Assembly: GCA_008638375.1 (NCBI GenBank)
Contig: CM018043.1
Span: 41,548,066-41,612,065 of the forward strand
Origin: Nyssa sinensis
Taxonomy: Eukaryota; Streptophyta; Magnoliopsida; Cornales; Nyssaceae
Length of the DNA stretch: 64,000 nt
Direction: 5' to 3'
This document shows, in pieces, positions 56,101 through 64,000 of the stretch; position 1 is the first letter of the stretch; every line of letters starts with the position of its first letter. The notes below the pieces were generated by a model, which was not told where the DNA came from, did not search any database, and was given only the letters and a program-made list of their open reading frames with translations. Position numbers and translations under genes: made by a program.

Positions 56101-56251
56101 CAGAGGAATGCCTGATCTAACTATAACTAGGGAATGATTGGATAACCCAGGGGGGAGAAATTCAGCCTCCGCAGAAGGAAAAGAAGTGAGCCATTCTTGG
56201 TTGACTAGAGCTTGATCAAGCTTCCTTTGAATGGTGAGGGGAGCTGCCTGG
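53160..56251 (-). pseudogene. LINE-H: ORF2 (endonuclease end, RT, zf-RVT)
   Basis: Minus strand. The 5' truncation lies in the endonuclease (APLTIQRKLDQALVNQEWL, then PPGLSNHSLVIV near 56120). The linker includes MFICCQKLNKVKYALKEFNQ. A 537-codon open frame (54095-55708) holds the entire [62 protein letters not shown] and the catalytic CFADDIMLFCHGD (near 54740). After a stop near 54090 a second open frame (53192-54052) holds zf-RVT (CHFCMCEAECHNHLFFSC) and the tail to about SNRHLQSI. It is the longest intact RT in the window. The endonuclease N-terminus and ORF1 are absent. Confidence 0.9.
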
Positions 56252-56382
56252 CCTTTAAGGTCTCGAAATTATTTTTTAGGAATTATTGTTTGTTTCCCGA
56301 TTAAATTTCTTAATTACTCCTTTTAAGGTCACTAATTAAAATTAGTGACTTAATTATTATTTAATCGGGTCGGGGTGTTACA

Positions 56383-57431
56383 ACTATGGCACTTCTCTGG
56401 GCGACATATAATTCTCCAAAAATGGCACCCATGCATGGCTTTCTCTAAGCAGGACGTGGTAAAAATCGCTATCTGGATTAAATTCTATTCATGAACTCTG
56501 GACAGCTCAAGGCCTTAGCTATGTAGCCAATGCTATTGGGAACCCTCTTTATGCAGACTCTCATACGGAAGAACAATCCAGGATCAACTACACTAGAATC
56601 TGTGTGGAGGTGGACGCTACCAAAGAGCTCCCTGACTGTTTTGATATCAAGCTCTCTGACCACTCACAGGTGGAAATTCTGGTTGAATGCCAATGGCTTC
56701 CCTCCATGTGCACCCACTGTCAAATCTTTGGGCATAGAATTGCAAGCTGCCCTTCCATAAAATGGGATGAAAGGCTAGCTGGTCAACCCGCTGCCAATGC
56801 TGCCACATCTAATAATAAGGGTGTTTAGAGAGTGGTTTCCAGTAGAGGCAATCCCACTCAAGTTGATAGCAATCCCAGTGACGGCAACGCCCAAGCAAGT
56901 GTCACTCTCATTGAAAACACCTCAAGGGATATAGGGCAGATTCTGGATCAATTTGAAGTGCGGCCTCTTAATCCAATTGAGACCGTCCCCCCCAGCAATA
57001 GTCCATCCCTTGATGATACTAATATGATGCCTCATTTAAATCCTGCTGATCCTAATCTCATACCTCAAGACGTCACCCCATCTTCCTCACTTCAAGAAGT
57101 GGCCGCGAAAACTACTCAAGTCTTGGCCATGGAAATTGCTTCGGACTTGAGCTCTCTTCCACCACCTCATTACGGTATTGCTTTTCAGACTCCTCAATAT
57201 CCTAGCACTAGCGGATCTTGTTTAGCAGGAAGCTCTCCATGTGTAGCTAGCCACTCTTCTTCCACTACCTCTCCAAATTCTAACCCATTAGTGGACAAGA
57301 TAGCCAAGGTTGATGAAGCTGATATTGGAAGCAATTACAAAAGAAATCAGCTCAAGAAGCAAAGACGACAGAGAAAACTATTAAGGAATCAAGGGAACTT
57401 AGGTTCCAACACTGTTTCCTTTTCTCAATGA
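56383..57431 (+). pseudogene. LINE-I: ORF1 C-terminal two thirds
   Basis: Cut at its 5' side by LTRx-D inside DUF4283 (WHFSGRHIILQKWHPCMAFS near 56390, then KIAIWIKFYS). It continues GLSYVANAIGNPLYADSHT and RICVEVDATKELPDCFDI, with the CCHC knuckle CTHCQIFGHRIASC (56715-56755). A stop at about 56826 is followed by an open frame to 57431 with a Ser/Pro-rich linker. The conserved end is NPLVDKIAKVDEADIGSNY and NQLKKQRRQRK (57285-57375). The stop overlaps the ORF2 ATG (ATGA near 57428-57431). Probable RNA-binding protein. Confidence 0.87.
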
Positions 57432-60400
57432 ATTTTGCATGTTGGAATATCAGGGGTATGAATAGCCCCGCAAGTAGAGGGAAGTTCGTTCTTTTGTTCA
57501 AGATTATTCTCTCTTTTTTTTTGGTTTAGTTGAGACCAAAATAAAGGATGCTACTAAAGATGCCTTAGTTAATACTCTCATTCCCGGTTGGTCTTTCTGC
57601 ATAATTATCCTCATTTGCCCTCTGGGAGAATTTGGATAGGCTGGAATAAGTCTCTTTTGCAGATTAATTCTTCTTGTACCAATGCTCAAGCCATCCACTG
57701 CAATGTCACAGTTCGGGACTCCAATTCTTCTATGATCATTTTTGTTATATATGGCTCCAACTCCCCTCTTCAGCGGAATGATTTATTGCGTGACATCATC
57801 CTCCAGGCCTTCATATCCAAGGACATCCCTTGGTTGATATTTGGGGATTTCAATGCCATTCGTTTTCCTCATGAAAGGAAATGTGGTAGCCATGACTGGT
57901 CCAATACTATGGATGACTACAACAAATGCTTCATGAACTCTGAGCTTGAGGATCTAAGGTATTCTGGGCATTTTTTCACCTGGTGTAATGGTCAGGCTAC
58001 CCCCTTCACTATTCAGAGGAAGCTTGATAGAGCTCTTGTCAACCAAGATTGGCTCACTGCTTTTCCATCTGTTGAGGCTGAGTTTCCTCCTTCTGGGCTT
58101 TCTGACCACTCTCCATTATTGTCAGAACAGGCATTCCGAGGAAAAGAGGTAGAATCCCTTTCAAATTTTTTAACTTTTGGGCAGACTATGATGATTTTCT
58201 TCCTACGGTTGAGTAGGCCTGGAACTCAAATATCCAAGGGACAGCCATGTTCATTTGTTGCCAGAAACTCAAGAAGGTAAAGTATGCTCTTAAGGATTTC
58301 AATCAAAAAAGATTCAAGATTATTTCTTCCAGAGTCCAAGAAGCTCGTAATAAGCTTCATGACATCTAACGCCTCCTTGACCTGAATCCGGGAGACAGCA
58401 GGCTCATCTATGAGGAAAAAGAAGCTATCAAAACTTATTATTCTATTCTTTCCAGTGAGGAGAGCCTAGCCAAGCAAAAATCCCGAGTCCAATGGCTTTT
58501 TGAAGGTGATCAAAACACTTCCTTCTTTTTCAAATCAGTGATTAGCAGAAGAAACGGAAACAAAATAGTCAGCCTTCTTGATGCTACTGGTAATAGAATT
58601 GATGACATCAAAGAGATCAAGAGCTCCATAGTTAACTTCTATCATGATCTCCTCGGAACTGAAAGTTCCATTCCGTATTCAAGGAAGCAAGCTCTTGCAG
58701 GCTTTATCACTAAGCGTCTTCCTAGTGAGTCCTTCACGGCCCTCCAATGCCCAGTTATTGATGATGAAATCCAGGAAGCTCTCTTTAGCCTCCATCCTAA
58801 AAAAGCTCTAGGGCCTGATGGCTTCAATGGATATTTCTTCCAAAAGACTTGGAGCATAGTCAAACCTAAGGTCACTGCTGTTATCTCTGAATTCTTTTCT
58901 TCAAGATCCATTCTCAAAGAGATCAACTCCATAGCCATTACCCTTATTCCCGAGGTCCTTAACCCCTCCTCTATTCATGACTATCGCCCTATATCCTGCT
59001 GTAACACTATATACAAAACCATCTCCAAAATCCTTGCCAACCGCCTTAAGAAAGTCCTTCCAAAGCTCATTGACCCATCCCAGTCCGCCTTTATTCAAGG
59101 AAGGAATATCAGTGATAACATCCTTCTTGCTCAAGAGCTTATGCATAACTATCACAAGAACACAGGATCTCCTCGTTGTACTATGAAAGTTGATCTTAAG
59201 AAGGCCTTTGACTCGGTGCGCTGGGAATTTATTATTGATACTTTGTGCATAGTGGGATTCCCTCAGCTTTTTGTTGATTGGATTTACTGCTGCATATCTA
59301 TTGCTCGCTTCTCAGTTGTTATTAATGGCGAGCTTGAAGGTTTCTTTCCTGGAGCTAAAGGGTTAAGGCAAGGGGATCCTCTCTCCCCCTATCTTTTTGT
59401 TCTTGTTATGGAAGTTCTCTCCCTACTTATCCATCAGAGATTAGCCATCCCTCAATTTGAGCATCATTGGAGATGTAAAAAAACAAAGCTGACACATCTT
59501 TGCTTTGCTGATGATATTATGCTTTTTTATCATGGGGATCTCCTCTCAGCTTCTATTCTCAAGGAAGGGCTCGACACATTAGCTTCCTTCTCTGGGCTTC
59601 TTCACAATGCCTCCAAAAGTTACATTTTCCTATTTGGCATGGATAACAACACCAAGCATCATATCATTGATCACATTGGCTTCCTTGAAGGATCCTTTCC
59701 TATCTGTTATTTTGGTGTTCCTTTGATCTCTACTAAGCTTAAAGCCCAAGACTGCAAAGCTCTGGTTGACTGCATCATTGGTAAAATTACTCATTGGTAT
59801 ACTAAATATCTATCTTATGCAGGTTGTCTCCAGCTTATCAAATTAGTGCTTTTTAGCATCCAGGTTTTCTAGTCTTCCTATTTCATTCTCCCTAAAAAGG
59901 TGATTAATCAAGTTGAGCAAGCTATGAGATCTTTTCTTTGGAGTGGATACCATCTCATCTTCATCGGATCTAAAGTTGCTTGGGATGACAATACATGCCT
60001 TCGTCATGAAGGGGGGCTCGGGATAAAGAAGCTTATTGATTGGAATCAAACAGCCCTAGGGAAGCTCATTTGGGCAATTTGCAAAAACCCTTCTAACTCC
60101 TCTCTGGATTCGCAGCAATATTCTAAAAGGTAGGAGTTTCTAGGAGGTCAAATGTCCCCAATCTTGCTCGTGGACTTGGAGGAAAATGCTTAAATTCAGA
60201 CACTTGTTCGAGCCTTTCATCAAAATTTCTATTAGGAATGGTCTCTTTGCCTTTCTCTGGTTTGACTATTGGCTCCCCACTGGTTCCATTTATGATTCAG
60301 ACCTTAGGAGACATGCTAAAGCTGGTTCCATCATTATGGATCATCAGTGGAGCTGGCCGACAACTAACTCTCCTCATTTGCTTGAGTTAAAAAATGGCAT

Positions 60401-60902
60401 GCCTAACAACCTTCATCCTTCTCCCCATAGGGACAACAAAGCTATTTGGTTGCCTTCCCCTACTGGGGCCTTTTCCATTAGCTTAGCTTGGAATACTCTT
60501 CGAAGTCGGAAGCCCCAGGTTCATTGGTGGAAGCTTGTGTGGCACTCTAAAGCCATTCCTCGTGTTGGATTTATCCTTTAGATGGCCATCCGTAACAGTC
60601 TTCGAACCAAGGATCGTCTATTCCATTCTCGCCTTAGTCATGATCTCACACATCTTTTTTGTATGCATGAAGACGAGAGTCACAACCACCTATTCTTCTC
60701 TTGTTCTTTTACATCCAACATATGGTCCCATTTGCTCTCTAAAAGTGGATTTCATTGCCCTTCTAGAGACTGGTAGTAGATCATTTCTTGGGCTACCAAT
60801 ACTTTCAAAGAAAAGGGATTCTCTTCTGCTATAGGAAAGCTCACCCTTGCTTGCACAGTCTATACAATTTGGAGGGAAAGGAATAGCAGATTGTTCTCCA
60901 TG
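57428..60902 (+). pseudogene. LINE-I: ORF2 (endonuclease, RT, zf-RVT), 3' truncated
   Basis: Starts MNFACWNIRGMNSP. Endonuclease motifs are VETKIKDATKDA (57530-57570), IPWLIFGDFNAIRFPHERK, LEDLRYSGHFFTW, QRKLDRALVNQDWL and SGLSDHSPLL (near 58100). A frameshift near 58135 follows. The RT is open at 58538-59872: [59 protein letters not shown] and CFADDIMLFYHGD (near 59515). A TAG is at about 59870, then zf-RVT (LFCMHEDESHNHLFFSC, 60650-60710). Coding stops in IWRERNSRLFSMI at about 60902, where LINE-J RT begins, so the C-terminal tail and 3' UTR are missing. Confidence 0.9.
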
Positions 60903-63139
60903 ATAAAGCGGCTCCCTAATGACTTTCTCGCAGTTCTCCAATGCCCTGTCTCAGAAAATGAAATCCAAGAAGCTCTTTTCAGCCTCCACCCTAATAAAAC
61001 TCCAGGGCCTGATGGTTTCAATGGCTATTTTTTCAAAAAAGCCTAGAGTATTGTCAAACTTGAGGTCATTGCTGCTATCTCAGAATTTTTTTCTTCAAGA
61101 TCCATTCTTAAAGAGATCAACTCCTCTACTATTACCCTGGTTCCTAAGGTCCCTAACCCTTCATTTGTTCATGACTATAGGCCTATTTCTTGCTGTAACA
61201 CTATCTACAAAGCCATCTCCAAAATCCTTGCTATCCGCCTAAAGAAAGTCCTCCCTAGCCTCATTGACTTGGCCTAGACTGCTTTATTCAAGGTAGGAAA
61301 ATCAGTGACAACATCCTTCTGGCCCAGGAGCTCATGCACAATTACCACAAGAACTCAGGCTCTCCTCGTTGTACAATGAAAGTCGATCTTAAGAAAGCTT
61401 TTGACTCGGTGCGGTGGGAGTTTATTATGGACATCTCTCTCCCCCTATCTTTTTTTGCTTGCTATAGAAGTGCTCTCTTTGATTACTCAACAGAATTCAG
61501 CTGCTCCTCAATTTAAATACCATTGGAGATGCCATAAGACTAAGTTGACTCACCTTTGCTTTGTTGATGATATTATGCTTTTCTGTCATGGTGATCTCCT
61601 TTCAGCCTCTATTCTCAAGGAAGGGCTTGACACATTTGCTTCCTTCTCTGGTCTTCTTCACAATGCCTCCAAAAGTAACATCTTCCTTTCTAGAGTGGAT
61701 AGTAACCTCAAGCAACTTATTATTGATTATATTGGATTCCCTGAAGGGTCCCTTCCTATTCGGTACCTTGGAGTTCCCTTGATCTCTACTAAGCTGAAAG
61801 CCCAAGATTGTAAAACCTTGGTGGACCGCATCATTGGGAAAATCACTCATTGGTCTAGCAAATCCTTATCCTACGCTGGTCGGTTTCAACTGATCAAACC
61901 AGAGCTTTTTAGCATTTAGGTCTTCTGGTCTTCCCATTTCATTCTCCCTAAGAAGGTGATTAATCAAGTCAATCAAGCTATGAGATCTTTTCTTTGGAGC
62001 GGCAACCATCTTATTCATTCCAGATCCAAAGTCGCTTGGGATGATATTACTTGCCCTAAAGATGAAGGAGGGCTTGGGATAAAAAAGCTCTATGATTGGA
62101 ACAAAGCAGCTCTCGGGAAGCTTATATGGACTATGTTCCAAAACCCATCCAATTCTCCTTGGGTTCTCTGGATTCGTAGCAATATCCTCAAAGGTAAAAG
62201 CTTCTGGGAGGTCAAGTGTCCCCAATCCTGGTCATGGGCTTGGAGGAAAATGCTTAAATTCAGGCCATTGTCTAAGCCGTACATTAGAATTTCTATTGGG
62301 AATGGCCAGTTTGCTTCTCTCTGATTTGACTATTGGCTCCCCAATGGCTCCATATATGACAACATGGGAGAAAGGGTTATCTATGATTCAGGTCTTGGGA
62401 GATATGCTAAAGTTGGTTCTATCATACTGGATCATCATTGGAATTGGCCTCCTGCTAACTCTCCTCATCTGCTTGAACTTAAACATGGCATGCCTACAAA
62501 CCTTCTTCCTCTCCCCACCAGGAAGACAAGGTGATTTGGACCCCCTCTTCCAATGGGGATTTCTCCATCAGTTCAGCTTGGGATACTTTGCGGAGTCGTA
62601 ACCCCCAGGTCCACTGGTGGAAGCTTATTTGGCATCCAAAAGCTATTCCCCGTGTTGGATTTATTCTATGGTTGGCTATTCATCAGAATTTAAGTACCAA
62701 GGATCGCCTCTTTTATTCTCCGCCTGGCCATGATCCTAGATGCCTTCTTTGCTTAAGGGAGAACGAGAGTCACAGCCATTTTTTCTTTTCGTGTCCCTTC
62801 TCCTCCAACATATGGTCCTATTTGCTTTCCAAAAGTGGATTTCAAAGCCCAACTGGGGACTGGCAGTAGATTGTTCTTTGGGCCAGCAACACATTCAAAG
62901 GCAAAAATTTCTCCTCAATTATAGGCAAGCTTACCCTAGCTTGCACGGTCTATAACATTTGGCGTGAAAGAAATAGCAGATTATTCACCATGGTTAAGAA
63001 AAACCCTCAGGCTATCATAGCTCAAACCCAGGATATGATCCGTGGCAGGCTCGCTACTTCTAAAGGGATTGTGAACTCAAACTCCAATAGGCATCTTCAG
63101 TGTATTTGGTCTCTCTCAAGTAGCATTTTTAAAGAGTAA
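60903..63139 (+). pseudogene. LINE-J: ORF2 (RT and zf-RVT)
   Basis: RT motifs are NKTPGPDGFNGYFFKKA (stop at about 61047), a frameshifted SxTAFIQGRKISDN (one base lost near 61275), and [16 protein letters not shown]. There is then a deletion of about 140 bp near 61431 that removes the segment up to GLRQGDP and fuses MDI to SLPLSF. The catalytic box reads CFVDDIMLFCHGD (near 61560; Ala to Val). YLGVPLISTKLKAQDC follows. A TAG is near 61918. The zf-RVT is at 62600-62840 (WWKLIWHPKAIPRVGFIL, CLLCLRENESHSHFFFSC). The tail is CTVYNIWRERNSRLF and ends SLSSSIFKE before TAA 63137-63139. Confidence 0.88.
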
Positions 63140-63295
63140 AGTTTGTATGTTTTCTTTTTTGTAGCTTTGGGATAGGAGCTCTTCTGCCTGTAGAAGACCT
63201 CTCTTCTTTCTAGCTTGTTCGAGGGTATGCCCTCTTGATCTTGTATTTTCTTTTCTTCTATATATTTCTTTTACCCACCAAAAAAAGAACAAAAA

Positions 63296-63298
<3 letters not shown>
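63140..63298 (+). other. LINE-J: 3' UTR with one hairpin module
   Basis: It contains CTTCTGCCTGTAGAAG (63181-63196, a second stem-loop) and GAGGGTATGCCCTC (63221-63234), then TTGTATTTTC and TATATTTCTTTTACCCACC. There is one module only, unlike LINE-B, -E and -H. Confidence 0.8.
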
Positions 63299-63327
<29 letters not shown>

Positions 63328-63844
63328 AAAGAAGCAATATTACTTGACTAGGGTTCATCTAAACCCTAGGAATGAGAGAAACTTAGCCCATGCTAGTGGA
63401 AGAGGAGACCACCATAGCCATTGAGTTCTTCATCTTCTTCTTTAGAGTCGTCTCCTTCCTTCCTCTCCTCCTCAAGATCCCCAAAAACGGCCTCCTCCTT
63501 TTCCAAAACCCTAGCTCGCCATATTATCCTCTTTTTCCAAAATTGCCCCCACAAAATAAGAAAATCAGGAAAATAAAGTAAAATCCCGTCATTAGACATT
63601 AGGGGCCCAAAAAGGGAGTCTAAAGTGTTCCAAGATAAAGCCTATAATGCTAAAATGGGCCCTGGTCCACCTATATCTGGATCAAGCCTCTCTTCTAACC
63701 CAAAATCACTTGTTTTCCACTTCTTTTAGCACTTCAAAGCCCAATATTTTCCTTTTGCTCCAAATCCACCACAAACTCATCAACTTTGACGAGCTTTCTC
63801 TGCAAAAAGACAAAACAAGCATTAACCAGGAAATACATATAGAT
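63328..63844. other. Unassigned stretch between two LINEs
   Basis: No ORF is supported. It carries an inverted repeat CTAGGGTT/AACCCTAG (63348-63355 and 63362-63369) and CT-rich sequence. It could be LTR or leader sequence of an element not otherwise present here. Confidence 0.4.
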
Positions 63845-64000
63845 AGAAGAGGAGGCAATGGCGATTGGCCCCCTGTTATGAATGACTGTAACACTTGTTT
63901 TTTGAATGCTGAGCTTGAGGATCTGAGATTTTCCGGGCGTTTCTTTACATGGTCTAACGGTCAAGCTACCCCCACACAATCCACGGAAGATTGATAGAGC
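63845..64000 (+). pseudogene. LINE-K: endonuclease fragment at the window edge
   Basis: The fragment reads RRGGNGDWPPVMNDCNTCFL, AELEDLRFSGRFFTWSNGQA and TP, the middle of the LINE endonuclease domain (compare LINE-I 57880-58010). It begins abruptly, so it is 5' truncated. It then loses frame near the window end (ATPTQSTED where LINE-I reads TIQRKLDRAL) and continues beyond 64000. Confidence 0.85.

Larger units (their letters stand above)
52944..56251 (-). mobile_element. LINE-H: 5'-truncated LINE inside LTRx-D
   Basis: T-run 52944-52954, 3' UTR with two hairpin modules, ORF2 from the end of the endonuclease to the stop. CCTTTA occurs at both edges (52938-52943 and 56252-56257), a possible short target duplication. 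Confidence 0.88.
49241..56382 (-). mobile_element. LTRx-D: long non-coding LTR-like element with LINE-H
   Basis: On the minus strand it begins TGTAACACCCCGACCCG (right edge 56382). It is interrupted by LINE-H (52944-56251) and runs to about 49241, where the usual GGGTCGTGACA end is missing, so it is truncated. Blocks shared with LTRx-B include CCCAATGG(T/G)(A/G)GGGTCCGTTTC (reverse, about 51190-51215), the GC palindrome near 51605, donor-like AAGGTGAGTAAT (reverse, about 50530), acceptor-like TTTTTCAG (reverse, 49294) and the GGTGC-TTAT-GCACC hairpin near 49905. No protein domain was found. Confidence 0.75.
60903..63327 (+). mobile_element. LINE-J: 5'-truncated LINE fused to LINE-I
   Basis: Begins inside RT (KRLPNDFLAVLQCP) directly after the truncated LINE-I in the same orientation. 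It ends in TTTTACCCACC and a long A-rich tail (63280-63327). Confidence 0.88.

Overview
The window is nuclear DNA of a flowering plant and holds no recognisable host gene. It is AT-rich, and almost every base that can be assigned belongs to retrotransposons of typical plant type: Ty3/gypsy elements with an initiator-tRNA-Met primer site (TGGTATCAGAGC), SIRE-like Ty1/copia remnants, L1-type LINEs (ORF1 with DUF4283 and a CCHC knuckle; ORF2 with endonuclease, reverse transcriptase and zf-RVT), and long non-coding LTR-like elements. The species cannot be placed. The Ty3 pol closely resembles CRM-clade chromoviruses, so a pericentromeric or centromeric origin is plausible but unproven.

Layout. 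1-1952: a LINE tail, then the 3' end of a plus-strand CRM-like element (CRM-a) with its 3' LTR, which abuts the interior of a minus-strand CRM-like element (CRM-b, 1953-3282 and about 10076-11982). CRM-b is split by LINE-A (3283-10075), which is itself split by a solo LTR (3808-4691) with an AGAAG target duplication. 11983-22940: a SIRE-like copia remnant (RNase H end, promoter-like block, plant-transposon-protein ORF, 3' LTR) broken by LINE-B, non-coding element LTRx-A and the inverted LINE-C. 23626-41880: the deepest nest. LINE-D contains CRM-d (23889-35484, the most complete LTR element), CRM-d contains LTRx-B (25663-30558), and LTRx-B contains LINE-E. 41881-49240: CRM and copia fragments in both orientations, joined by LINE-F, with an LTRx-C end and LINE-G. 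49241-56382: LTRx-D carrying LINE-H. 56383-63327: two LINEs fused head to tail (LINE-I, LINE-J). 63845-64000: the start of another truncated LINE.

Function. All coding regions are broken by stops, frameshifts or deletions, so everything here is best read as pseudogenes of mobile elements. Several domains still keep catalytic motifs (FADD or YFDD in the reverse transcriptases, the DDE Glu in CRM-d integrase). The most interesting signals are structural: pol reading through the polypurine tract into the LTR, a three-part chimeric solo LTR, a duplicated GAGGG-TATG-CCCTC hairpin module in the LINE 3' UTRs, ATGA stop-start overlaps between LINE ORF1 and ORF2, in-frame tandem repeats in two different LINE ORF1s, two twin-priming-like inversions, and a non-coding LTR-like family with conserved splice-like sites and internal palindromes.
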